Shown here: positions 1-5,999 of the stretch, piece by piece
How the letters are laid out: each line of letters opens with the position of its first letter
Numbering within the stretch: position 1 is the first letter of the stretch
Made by a program: the position numbers and the translations under genes
Origin: Clostridium sp. 28_17
GTDB lineage: Bacteria > Bacillota > Clostridia > TANB77 > CAG-508
Assembly (NCBI GenBank): GCA_001916065.1
Contig: MNRS01000010.1
Coordinates: 1 to 8,514, forward strand
DNA length: 8,514 nucleotides
Direction: 5' to 3'
The notes under the pieces: model-generated
Databases searched by the model: none
What the model was told of the DNA's origin: nothing
The model's input: the letters and a program-made list of their open reading frames with translations, nothing else

Positions 1-1
1 C

Positions 2-286
2 AATACTGGAGTTTCATGGACAGACGAAAATTTATTAAAAACAAATGAAGCAAACTATAAAAAGAATACAAAATATGGAGATGCAATAAAAGAAACATCC
101 ACAGCAGGAACTGGTCAAACATCATGGCACTCAGACTACTCTTACTTTGCAGGTTTGTACAGTCCGTTCTTCAGGCGTGGGGGCCATTGTTGGGACCGTA
201 GTGGAGCCGGTTTGTTCTTTTTCTCTCGTGATGGTGGTAATAGCGGTTACCATTCTGGGTTCCGCTCAGTGTTGGTCGCTCAGTAG
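2..286 (+). CDS. DGR target protein, C-terminal variable domain (5' end outside window)
   Basis: This is the last 94 codons of a gene that begins upstream of the window; the frame is open from base 2 to the TAG at 284-286. The C-terminal half contains WDRSGAGLFFF and ends GFRSVLVAQ. This matches the end of the C-type-lectin/formylglycine-generating-enzyme-like fold used by DGR variable proteins, where GFR closes the domain. A YGDAIKETS segment precedes the variable part. The final 50 or so codons lie in a repeat that matches the template repeat downstream. Thirteen codons differ from the template and 11 of these change the amino acid (Asn to Ser, His, Asp or Gly; Tyr to Cys or Phe; Lys to Arg; Asp to Gly). 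The scaffold residues Trp, Gly, Phe and Arg are unchanged. The protein is probably a ligand-binding surface or phage-type protein; its N-terminus, location and ligand cannot be seen here. Confidence 0.88.
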   Translation, partial: NTGVSWTDENLLKTNEANYKKNTKYGDAIKETSTAGTGQTSWHSDYSYFAGLYSPFFRRGGHCWDRSGAGLFFFSRDGGNSGYHSGFRSVLVAQ

Positions 287-291
287 CACTT
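135..291 (+). repeat. DGR variable repeat (VR)
   Basis: This 157-bp segment aligns without gaps to 504-660 (constant offset 369). By hand count there are 17 mismatches, each at a template adenine: template positions 531, 535, 543, 544, 550, 554, 558, 588, 593, 594, 599, 603, 614, 615, 620, 623 and 624. The other 140 positions are identical, including every template C, G and T. Flanking sequence diverges at both ends. The last 35 bp (257-291) are identical and span the stop codon, as expected for the initiation-of-mutagenic-homology end. The adenine rule fixes this copy as the recipient and 504-660 as the donor. Confidence 0.97.
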
Positions 292-296
292 TGAAA

Positions 297-346
297 ATTC
301 CTTGTGCCTAGATCCCTTTTAATCGGCACAAATTATAACAAGGAAT
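297..346 (+). other. Inverted repeats just after VR (candidate DGR target hairpin/cruciform)
   Basis: Two alternative stems share sequence. TTGTGCC (302-308) pairs with GGCACAA (325-331), and inside it GAT (311-313) can pair with ATC (322-324). ATTCCTTGT (297-305) pairs with ACAAGGAAT (338-346). The structure starts 5-10 bp after the VR end. In the Bordetella phage DGR a hairpin just downstream of VR promotes target recognition, so a similar role is plausible. No T-run follows, so it is not a convincing terminator. The DGR role is inferred from position only. Confidence 0.45.
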
Positions 347-394
347 AATAGAAAAATACGGGTAAATACTGTAAAAGGTATACAACAATTTAAA

Positions 395-429
395 GGAAGT
401 TCGAAGAACTTCCGACAATAATATATAAT
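395..429 (+). promoter_or_regulatory. Possible template-RNA promoter with overlapping hairpin
   Basis: TATAAT at 424-429 is a perfect -10 box, and transcription would start near 435-436. The -35 match is poor (TTCGAA at 400-405, 18-nt spacer). It lies inside a perfect 8-bp inverted repeat, GGAAGTTC (395-402) and GAACTTCC (406-413), with a 3-nt loop. The repeat could be an operator or the 3' end of the target-gene mRNA. The template RNA could also be made by read-through from the target gene. Confidence 0.35.
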
Positions 430-503
430 GAATGGGGTGCGTTAGCACCCCTTGAATATAAATAAATAATGGATTAATTATATATATTAGGGATTAGACT
501 GTT

Positions 504-660
504 ACTACTCTTACTTTGCAGGTTTGTACAATCCATTCTTCAAACGTGGAGGCAATTATTGGGACCGTAGTGGAGCCGGTTTGTTCTATTTCAATCGTAA
601 TGATGGTAATAGCAATTACAATAATGGGTTCCGCTCAGTGTTGGTCGCTCAGTAGCACTT
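504..660 (+). repeat. DGR template repeat (TR)
   Basis: This is the donor copy of VR (135-291). It is rich in AAT codons when read in the VR frame: NP, GGN, FNRND, GNSN and YNN are all Asn-bearing. A-directed mutagenesis turns AAY codons into many residues but never into stops, which is the usual DGR design. It has about 38 adenines by hand count, 17 of which differ in VR. It has no start codon of its own: the frame closes upstream at a TAG (488-490). It is therefore a template, not a second target gene. Confidence 0.96.
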
Positions 661-830
661 CGATACACAAAGAAGCATAGAGGCTTCTATCCCAGATGGG
701 TTTTCTTCAAGGAGAAAATCGTGAGTGTATACAAATATAAAAAAATACAATATTAAAATTGTATGACAACTGGATTTGTATCAAAGAAGTTTAATTCCTT
801 TGACATATGCGTTGTTCTTATGTCATAAAC
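661..830 (+). other. Structured spacer 3' of TR (likely RT/Avd binding part of template RNA)
   Basis: There is no coding potential, but there is a dense run of stems. AGAAGC (671-676) pairs with GCTTCT (683-688), CCC (691-693) with GGG (698-700), and TTTTCT (701-706) with AGAAAA (713-718). ATACAAAT (729-736) pairs with ATTTGTAT (774-781) and encloses ATACAAT (745-751) paired with ATTGTAT (758-764). TGACATA (801-807) pairs with TATGTCA (819-825). In the best-studied DGR the roughly 140 nt after TR are needed for RT-Avd binding and self-priming. Position and length fit that element; the pairing itself is by eye. Confidence 0.6.
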
Positions 831-885
831 ACATAAACAGTATTCTTATTTTAGTAGTAAAATGGCGAAAATCTAAGAATATGAA

Positions 886-951
886 AATAAAAGATATACA
901 CAGAAATTAAAATAATTCTATGTATATCTTTTATTAATTTTTATTTTTTTC
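886..951. terminator. Bidirectional Rho-independent terminator between template RNA and RT operon
   Basis: A perfect 15-bp inverted repeat pairs 886-900 (AATAAAAGATATACA) with 921-935 (TGTATATCTTTTATT). Inner AGAA/TTCT pairing shortens the loop. On the + strand a T-rich run follows (929-950, ending in seven Ts). On the - strand the stem is also flanked by A-rich + sequence, which reads as U-rich RNA. The RT stop codon (934-936) overlaps the stem, so one structure can end both converging transcripts. Confidence 0.8.
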
Positions 952-2034
952 ATTTTCAATCAATTCAATCATTTCTTTTTCAATATTTTCATACATGCCA
1001 TCAGAAACCAAAAAATTACAACTATTCAAAACTTTCTTTTGCAATTTATAAGAATTGCAATGAGAAGAATGACCAAGCCAAGAATTCAAACTTTGAATAG
1101 TATTCCAAACTGGTAAACGATTATGAGAATGTAAATAATTCCACTTTTTAACACTACGTTTAATCTTTTTCTTACTATTTAATCTAAGCAAACGGTGTGT
1201 GACAAAAATACGATAACCACAAAAATTGACTCCCATTTTATACGGATAATATTTCGATTTGTCATTTAATTTTAAGCCTAAATGTTCGTCCAAAAAAATT
1301 TCAATCTTTTTCTTTAATTTTATACATTCTTCTTTAGTTTTTAATAAAAAAATAAAATCATCCATATATCTAACATAGTATTTAATTTTCAAAACCCTTT
1401 TAACATATTGATCCATTTCATTTAAATAAATATTTGCAAAAAATTGACTTGTATAATTACCAATTGGTATACCAACTTGGCCAAAAGATTCACGTCTGTC
1501 AAAAATTAATAATTTAGTAAAATCAAGAAGAGCCTTATCAGAAATGTATTTTTCCATAATATTAAATAAAGTACGTGGATTTATGCTATAAAAAAACTTA
1601 GAAATATCACATTTTAGAACCCAAAAATCGCCATAATTCCTTTTAAAAATTCTCATATATTTTTCAATTTGCTGAGCTGATCTATGTGTTCCACGTTCCG
1701 GAATACAAGCAAAACTTGTAGATATAAATTTAGGCAAGATATATGGCTTTATAAACTCTTCTACATACCACTGGTGAACTATTCTATCAGGATAGGGAAG
1801 AGCCTTTATAACACGTTCTTTAGGCTCATACACCTTAAATTCACGATACTTTCCCAGCCTGTATTTTTTTGACTTAATATTATTCAACAAATTGGTAATA
1901 TTATTTTCCAAATTAAACTCATATTCAATTATTTCATCTTTATAGGCTTTATGCTTTCGTGCACGTTTATGTGCGGCCATCAATTTTTCAAATGTTAAAT
2001 TTTTATAAAAACAATTTTTTATTTTTTTAGGCAT
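934..2034 (-). CDS. DGR reverse transcriptase
   Basis: This enzyme copies the template RNA into cDNA, misincorporating opposite adenines. Numbering from the upstream ATG (2044-2046), the palm motifs are LKCDISKFF around Asp147 (motif A), GIPIGNYTSQ at 192-201, and the catalytic YMDD at 227-230. The SQ in the GxxxSQ-type motif is diagnostic of DGR enzymes; group II intron and retroviral RTs differ there. A thumb-like basic region follows. No maturase, integrase or endonuclease domain is present, and about 366-370 residues is normal for the family. Start choice: AGGAGG (2047-2052) abuts the upstream ATG with no spacing, whereas the ATG at 2032-2034 (fifth codon, MPKK) lies 12 nt downstream. The second is preferred, although 12 nt is long. 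It overlaps avd and is last in the operon. It is unusual in running toward TR on the opposite strand. Confidence 0.96.
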   Translation of the reverse strand: MPKKIKNCFYKNLTFEKLMAAHKRARKHKAYKDEIIEYEFNLENNITNLLNNIKSKKYRLGKYREFKVYEPKERVIKALPYPDRIVHQWYVEEFIKPYILPKFISTSFACIPERGTHRSAQQIEKYMRIFKRNYGDFWVLKCDISKFFYSINPRTLFNIMEKYISDKALLDFTKLLIFDRRESFGQVGIPIGNYTSQFFANIYLNEMDQYVKRVLKIKYYVRYMDDFIFLLKTKEECIKLKKKIEIFLDEHLGLKLNDKSKYYPYKMGVNFCGYRIFVTHRLLRLNSKKKIKRSVKKWNYLHSHNRLPVWNTIQSLNSWLGHSSHCNSYKLQKKVLNSCNFLVSDGMYENIEKEMIELIENEKNKN

Positions 2035-2378
2035 GAATTTATCCATCCTCCTAGCATATTACAAATATCTGTTATTAATTTGCTCCAAGATTGATAATTT
2101 TGTATTGAAATATATCGAAATTTATAAGATAATCTTATATGTACCTTTAAAATATGCAAATTTGTATCAAGTTCATTTAAATACTTTAATTTATCCTTCT
2201 TCTGGTATGATTTAATTGCATATATCAGTAATCTTAAACCTGAGTATAATGTTGATTTACACTCTTTTACTAAAGCAAAAGTTTCGGATTTTGGGTATTT
2301 TCTTAAAATGTTGTTGGTATATTCTATAAGCTCAATATATTTTTGATAAATTATTAAATTACTATTATTTTTTTCCAT
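2019..2378 (-). CDS. avd: Avd, accessory variability determinant of the DGR
   Basis: This is a 119-residue, basic, all-helical protein. Avd forms a pentameric four-helix-bundle barrel that binds the RT and the template RNA and is required for mutagenic retrohoming. The clear marker is RKYPKSETFALVKE (residues 26-39), which matches the YPKSE-FAL signature at the first to second helix of Avd and the related 23S-rRNA-intervening-sequence proteins. Four helical stretches can be drawn across residues 8-26, 30-58, 61-85 and 93-116. The C-terminus ends in a Lys pair, and Lys is abundant throughout, fitting RNA binding. The start is supported by AGGAG at 2388-2392, 9 nt upstream. It overlaps the upstream MutS-like gene by 14 bp and runs past the RT start, so the three genes are probably translationally coupled. 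Confidence 0.92.
   Translation of the reverse strand: MEKNNSNLIIYQKYIELIEYTNNILRKYPKSETFALVKECKSTLYSGLRLLIYAIKSYQKKDKLKYLNELDTNLHILKVHIRLSYKFRYISIQNYQSWSKLITDICNMLGGWINSCLKK
2047..2052 (-). promoter_or_regulatory. Ribosome binding site deciding the RT start
   Basis: A perfect AGGAGG on the - strand directly touches the first in-frame ATG (2044-2046), which is too close for initiation. The next in-frame ATG (2032-2034) is 12 nt away. The site lies inside the 3' part of avd, so RT translation is likely coupled to avd translation. Confidence 0.65.
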
Positions 2379-2793
2379 TATTGTAATCTCCTATAAAAAT
2401 TTTACTTTCTTTGGAGATAGACTCTATAAAATCATAAGCCTCACTTATGGAAAGATCATAGGCATTTGTGGATGATATTTTTTGCAAAAAAGACAAAATA
2501 TTTTTATCTAAAATAAAATCTTTTGGTGAATATAATTCGTTTTTTTGTACATCTACTATTTTAAAAGATATATTTGCAATATTAAATAAATTAGTATATT
2601 TTTCAATTTGAGAAGTAGGAAAGCCACATTTTACAACTATTGAATTTAAATTAGTAAGTTTTAAGTTGAATTTTGTAGAAATTAGTTTTGCATCTTCGTC
2701 AAGAAAAATATAGAATATACCTGATTTAAACAAGTATAATTGGCTTGAATCTTGCATTTTTAATGCTGCATATGTTTGATATAATTTACTCAT
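2365..2793 (-). CDS. MutS-domain-I-like DGR accessory protein (MSL type)
   Basis: This 142-residue protein resembles only the N-terminal mismatch-reading domain of MutS. It has YQTYAALK (5-12), then LYLFKSGIFYIFLDEDAK (19-36), which corresponds to MutS LLLFRxGDFYExFxEDA. KFNLKLT follows, then VKCGFPTSQIEKYTNLF, which matches the MutS CGxPxHxxxxYxxxL segment. It lacks the connector, clamp and ATPase domains of full MutS (about 850 residues). In the Phe-X-Glu motif that stacks on mismatches, Phe27 is kept but Glu is replaced by Ile29. Small MutS-like proteins have been reported as one of the accessory types in DGR surveys. It is first in the RT operon, with AAAGG (2805-2809) 11 nt before the ATG, and it overlaps avd by 14 bp. 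A role in binding the template RNA, cDNA or heteroduplex is inferred, not shown. Confidence 0.8.
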   Translation of the reverse strand: MSKLYQTYAALKMQDSSQLYLFKSGIFYIFLDEDAKLISTKFNLKLTNLNSIVVKCGFPTSQIEKYTNLFNIANISFKIVDVQKNELYSPKDFILDKNILSFLQKISSTNAYDLSISEAYDFIESISKESKIFIGDYNNGKK

Positions 2794-2828
2794 TTTTAAA
2801 ATTTCCTTTCTTTATATTTTGCAAAATA

Positions 2829-2857
2829 ATTATAACTCATAAACATTAAAAAAATAA
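2829..2857 (-). promoter_or_regulatory. Promoter of the MSL-avd-RT operon
   Basis: On the - strand, TATAAT (2829-2834) is a perfect -10 box. With a 17-nt spacer the -35 is TTATTT (2852-2857), a weak match. Transcription would start near 2822, giving a leader of about 30 nt before the MutS-like ATG. The -35 overlaps one arm of the inverted repeat at 2855-2899. Confidence 0.6.
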
Positions 2858-2899
2858 CCACTATTAGTAGTTAGAAAAAAATTCTACTTGTAGTGATTA
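2855..2899. promoter_or_regulatory. Long imperfect inverted repeat between divergent genes (candidate operator)
   Basis: Arms 2855-2870 and 2884-2899 pair at 13 of 16 positions around a 13-nt A-rich centre. The core is CACTAnnAGTAG against CTACTnnTAGTG. It overlaps the -35 of the leftward RT operon and lies 20 bp before the -10 of the rightward gene. A protein bound there could affect both promoters. The neighbouring RHH-like protein is the obvious candidate; this is inferred from layout only. Confidence 0.5.
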
Positions 2900-2919
2900 A
2901 ATTTATTGTTTTTTAGGCA

Positions 2920-2940
2920 TATAATAGTACAAAAAAGGTG
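2920..2940 (+). promoter_or_regulatory. -10 box and ribosome binding site of the RHH-like gene
   Basis: TATAAT at 2920-2925 is a perfect -10 with no convincing -35 at the right distance, which suggests activation or weak expression. AAGGTG at 2935-2940 is 7 nt before the ATG. The -10 and the ribosome site are so close that the leader would be only about 15 nt. Confidence 0.5.
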
Positions 2941-2947
2941 AAAAAAG

Positions 2948-3283
2948 ATGTCATGTTTAGGTAAATTAAATAGAAGAGAAGAATTAATTAGTAGAACTTT
3001 AGAAATAGATGAGGAACTATACAATAAGTTAGAATTTTTATCAGGGGAAAGGTATGATGCTTCAATAAGTAAATTAATAAATCTTTCTGTAGAAGAATTG
3101 ATAAAAACGGAAAATATAAATGTATATAAAAGAAAAAATAATTCTTATGTGTCAAGGTCTGTCTTGTTAAGAAAAAGTGTTTTTGATGGTTTATATGAAT
3201 TGAAAAATAAGTTTAGAATTCCTATATATTTGTTGGTAAATATTGCAATAAGAAATGTTTTAATTGAAGAAGAGTTGTTGTAA
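2948..3283 (+). CDS. Small putative tandem ribbon-helix-helix DNA-binding protein
   Basis: This 111-residue protein has no firmly recognised family name. It looks like two ribbon-helix-helix units in one chain. Unit 1 has strand SRTLEI (15-20), helix 21-33 and helix 38-54. Unit 2 has strand SRSVLLR (69-75), helix 76-88 and helix 91-105. The Ser-Arg start and the spacing of hydrophobic residues are shared by both units, joined by a basic linker (YKRKNN, 60-65). RHH proteins (Arc, MetJ, CopG) bind DNA through a two-stranded sheet formed by a dimer; a tandem form could build that sheet within one molecule. The gene is divergent from the DGR operon, with an inverted repeat between them, so autoregulation or DGR control is plausible. 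It might instead be an antitoxin, but no toxin is adjacent. The fold is assigned by eye only. Confidence 0.55.
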   Translation: MSCLGKLNRREELISRTLEIDEELYNKLEFLSGERYDASISKLINLSVEELIKTENINVYKRKNNSYVSRSVLLRKSVFDGLYELKNKFRIPIYLLVNIAIRNVLIEEELL

Positions 3284-3296
3284 CATTGTGACAATG
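3284..3296. other. Short dyad after the RHH-like gene
   Basis: CATTGT (3284-3289) and ACAATG (3291-3296) form a perfect dyad with a single central G, starting at the base after the stop codon. It has no T-run, so it is not a clear terminator. It could be a protein-binding site upstream of the PBP promoter. Confidence 0.25.
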
Positions 3297-3322
3297 GTAG
3301 TTCTAAAAATTTACTAATTTTG

Positions 3323-3351
3323 TTGAAATTTAAACTATAATATTATATAAT
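3323..3351 (+). promoter_or_regulatory. Sigma-A promoter of the PBP gene
   Basis: The -35 TTGAAA (3323-3328) and -10 TATAAT (3346-3351) are separated by exactly 17 nt. Transcription would start near 3358, giving a leader of about 78 nt before the ATG, with AGAGGT at 3424-3429 as ribosome site. A second TATAAT (3336-3341) has no matching -35. Confidence 0.75.
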
Positions 3352-3435
3352 TAGCAATATATAAATAGAAAATGAAAATAATTTTGGAAGATATAGTGAA
3401 AGACACAGAACTATTAAGAGATTAGAGGTAAATAA

Positions 3436-5994
3436 ATGAAAAGTAAACATTCAAAAGAAAGGAAAAATACAGAAAAAGAAAACGGAAAAAATATATTAAT
3501 AAGTTTAAAAACAAAAGAAAAAAAAGAAGATATTCAAAATGAAAGAAATAACAGAAAGAGCAAACGCGGAAATAAAAATAAAATAAAAGAACCAGAGCAC
3601 ACAAAAAGAAAAAAGAAAATAAAATTAATTATATTACTTATTGTTGTCATTTTAATATTAAGTTTTGGAATACGTATGGCAATATCTGCAAATAGTTGGA
3701 AAAGTCTAGTCCAAGAGATGTCAAAAAACGAAAATTCTATTGTCAAAGATACAGAAGGAAATACAATTGCAGAAATTGGAAGTGAAAAAGCAAAAAATAA
3801 AATTTCAGCAACAGAAATTCCAAACAATTTAAAAAATGCATATGTTGCAATAGAAGATGAAAGATTTTATAAACATCATGGAGTTGATGTAAAAAGAACA
3901 GGGGCAGCAGTTGTCTCTTATGTATTTCACCGTGGCTCATCATCATTTGGTGGGAGTAGTATAACACAACAAGTAGTAAAAAATTTGACGGGAGATTCTT
4001 CAAGCAAGATTTCACGTAAAGTAAACGAGTGGGGAAAAGCAGTTATACTCGAATCTTTTATGAGTAAAGATGAAATACTTGCATTATATTTAAATTTAAT
4101 TTATGTAGGTCCAAATATTTATGGAATAGAAACAGGTGCAAATTACTATTTTAATAAATCAGCAAAAGATTTATCATTAGAAGAATGTGCATTTTTGGCA
4201 GGAATTAATAATTCACCAAATTCTTACAATCCTTATGGTGATACTGATAATACAGAAAAAATCAAAAAAAGAACAAAAACAGTGTTATCAAAAATGCTAG
4301 AATTGAAATACATTAATGAGGATGAATATAATAATGCAGTGGCTAATGTTGATGGTGGGCTAAAATTTAAAAAAGGAAAAATCGAAATAAATGATGTAGT
4401 TTATTCATATCATACAGATGCATTAATATCACAACTAATAGATGACATTGCTATTAAAAAGAAAATTACAAAAACATTTGCTACAAACTATGTAAATATG
4501 TCAGGTTTAACTATTTATAGCACACAAAATACATCTGTCCAAAAGCAAATGGAAAAAGAATTTGAAAAAACAAAATATCAACTTGCGTCAAAAACAGGAG
4601 GGGACCATTCACAATCTGCAATGGTAATAATTGACCATAAAACTGGACAAGTTGTTGGATGTGTTGGTGGTCTTGGTAAAAAAACAACATCACGTGGACT
4701 AAACCGTGCTACACAATCTATTAGGCAAACAGGCTCTTGTATAAAACCAATAGCAGTTTTAGTACCGGGAATTGCCAAAAAAGAATTTACTGGTTCAACA
4801 ATATTTGAAGATGAACAAACAATTTTTGCAGATGGATATAAACCAGAAAATTATAGTAACTACCTTGGAAAAATAACTGTAAGAAGAGCATTAGAGTCAT
4901 CACAAAATATTCCATTTGTAGAAATGATGGAAAAAATTGGACCAAAGACATCAATGAAATACCTGGAAAAAATGGGAGTTACAACATTAAGTAAAAACGA
5001 TGAAAACCTTGCATTAGCATTAGGAGGACTTGATAAAGGAATAAGCCCATTACAAATGGCAGGTGCATATGCTACAATTGCAAATGATGGTGAGTATATA
5101 GAACCTACATTTTATACTAAAGCAGAGACGTCCAACAAAAAAACAATTGTAGAAGTTAAACAAAAAAAGAGGAGGGTATTCTCGAAAGAAGTTGCATATA
5201 TTGTTAAGGAATTATTAACTGAACCTATAAAAGGCAGCTATGGAACAGCAACTTATTGCTCGATTTCTGGAATGGATGTTGCCGCTAAAACTGGAACAAC
5301 AGATGATAATTATGATAGATGGCTTTGTGGATTTACACCATATTATACAGGTGTTACATGGTATGGATATGACAAAAATGAGTCAATTAATTATAATGGC
5401 AAGAAAAATCCTGCGGGAATTTTGTGGGCTAATATTATGAGCAATGTTCATTCTAGTCTAAAAAATGCAAAATTTAACAAACCGGCAGGTGCAGTAAAAG
5501 TTACTGTTTGTGCAGAAACTGGAAGAAAAGCAAATACAGGTTGTCCAAATACATATGATGAATATTTCTTAATAGGAACCACACCTACATTATGTAATAA
5601 ACATGCTGGTACAGAATTAAAGGATGATAGTTCATCATCATCTACAAATACAAATAAAACAAATACTGCTACTAATTCATTTGATACTACAACAAAGGAT
5701 GATTTAGATGTTCCAACTACTACTGTAAAGGAAGAACCTAATACTGTAAATGTAAATAGTAGCAAACCTAAAGAAAATACAACTAAGGAAAATTCTAATA
5801 AAGAGAACAATAATAGTAATACTGGAAATTCTAATAATAAAAATAATTCAAGTAAAACTGATGAAAAAATAAATTCTGTTACGAATAATGAACATAATTC
5901 TGCAATAAATAATTCTAATTCACAAAAGAATCAGAATAGTAGTAATAGTTCAAATTCAAAAATAACAAATAGTACAGATACAACTATTAATTAA
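3436..5994 (+). CDS. Class A penicillin-binding protein (bifunctional peptidoglycan synthase)
   Basis: This protein polymerises lipid II into glycan strands and cross-links the stem peptides at the outer face of the membrane. The 852 residues run as follows. A very basic cytoplasmic tail (1-60) is followed by one membrane anchor (about 62-83). A GT51 glycosyltransferase domain (about 100-290) has catalytic Glu140 in IEDERFYKHHG and the GGSSITQQ motif (172-179). A transpeptidase domain (about 390-670) has SCIK (Ser434, Lys437), SQN (489-491) and KTG (618-620). A Cys-containing C-terminal segment is followed by an Asn/Ser/Thr/Lys-rich, probably disordered tail (about 730-852). All catalytic motifs are intact. 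The residue after the nucleophilic Ser is Cys, where Thr or Ser is more usual. It has its own promoter and ends at a strong terminator, so it is probably monocistronic and unrelated to the DGR. Resemblance is to PonA/PBP1a; the paralogue cannot be fixed. Confidence 0.95.
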   Translation: MKSKHSKERKNTEKENGKNILISLKTKEKKEDIQNERNNRKSKRGNKNKIKEPEHTKRKKKIKLIILLIVVILILSFGIRMAISANSWKSLVQEMSKNENSIVKDTEGNTIAEIGSEKAKNKISATEIPNNLKNAYVAIEDERFYKHHGVDVKRTGAAVVSYVFHRGSSSFGGSSITQQVVKNLTGDSSSKISRKVNEWGKAVILESFMSKDEILALYLNLIYVGPNIYGIETGANYYFNKSAKDLSLEECAFLAGINNSPNSYNPYGDTDNTEKIKKRTKTVLSKMLELKYINEDEYNNAVANVDGGLKFKKGKIEINDVVYSYHTDALISQLIDDIAIKKKITKTFATNYVNMSGLTIYSTQNTSVQKQMEKEFEKTKYQLASKTGGDHSQSAMVIIDHKTGQVVGCVGGLGKKTTSRGLNRATQSIRQTGSCIKPIAVLVPGIAKKEFTGSTIFEDEQTIFADGYKPENYSNYLGKITVRRALESSQNIPFVEMMEKIGPKTSMKYLEKMGVTTLSKNDENLALALGGLDKGISPLQMAGAYATIANDGEYIEPTFYTKAETSNKKTIVEVKQKKRRVFSKEVAYIVKELLTEPIKGSYGTATYCSISGMDVAAKTGTTDDNYDRWLCGFTPYYTGVTWYGYDKNESINYNGKKNPAGILWANIMSNVHSSLKNAKFNKPAGAVKVTVCAETGRKANTGCPNTYDEYFLIGTTPTLCNKHAGTELKDDSSSSSTNTNKTNTATNSFDTTTKDDLDVPTTTVKEEPNTVNVNSSKPKENTTKENSNKENNNSNTGNSNNKNNSSKTDEKINSVTNNEHNSAINNSNSQKNQNSSNSSNSKITNSTDTTIN

Positions 5995-5999
5995 TGAGG

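Larger units (their letters stand above)
434..951 (+). ncRNA. DGR template RNA (proposed extent)
   Basis: The proposed transcript starts near the GGGGTGC (434-440) / GCACCCC (445-451) hairpin, which would sit at or next to its 5' end if the -10 at 424-429 is used. It then carries a short AT-rich leader, the template repeat (504-660) and a foldable spacer (661-about 830), and ends at the terminator 886-951. In characterised DGRs, TR is transcribed in the VR sense and the RNA 3' of TR is bound by RT and Avd to prime cDNA synthesis. The presence of a template RNA is near certain from the TR/VR pair. The 5' and 3' ends given here are inferred from sequence signals only. Confidence 0.6.

Noticed and set aside
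395..451. Rho-independent terminator of the target gene
   Set aside because: Both hairpins are compact, but neither is followed by a T-run.
488..655. TR as a second, truncated target gene
   Set aside because: The frame closes at a TAG (488-490), has no start codon or ribosome site, and is AAT-rich. All differences from the upstream copy sit at its adenines, so it is the donor template.
934..2046. Group II intron or retron reverse transcriptase
   Set aside because: The GxxxSQ-type motif, the absence of maturase and endonuclease domains, and the adjacent Avd and TR/VR pair all fit a DGR. No intron domain V or retron RNA is seen.
1684..2215. Rightward open frames across the RT and avd genes
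   Set aside because: They are antisense to conserved RT and Avd coding sequence and have no supporting signals.
2365..2793. Fragment of a decayed full-length mutS
   Set aside because: It is an intact frame with its own ribosome site, overlaps avd precisely, and no further MutS remnants are present. A purpose-built small protein is more likely.
3534..5810. Antisense open frames within the PBP gene
   Set aside because: They are low-complexity, Phe/Leu-rich reverse readings of a clear class A PBP, without ribosome sites or family features.
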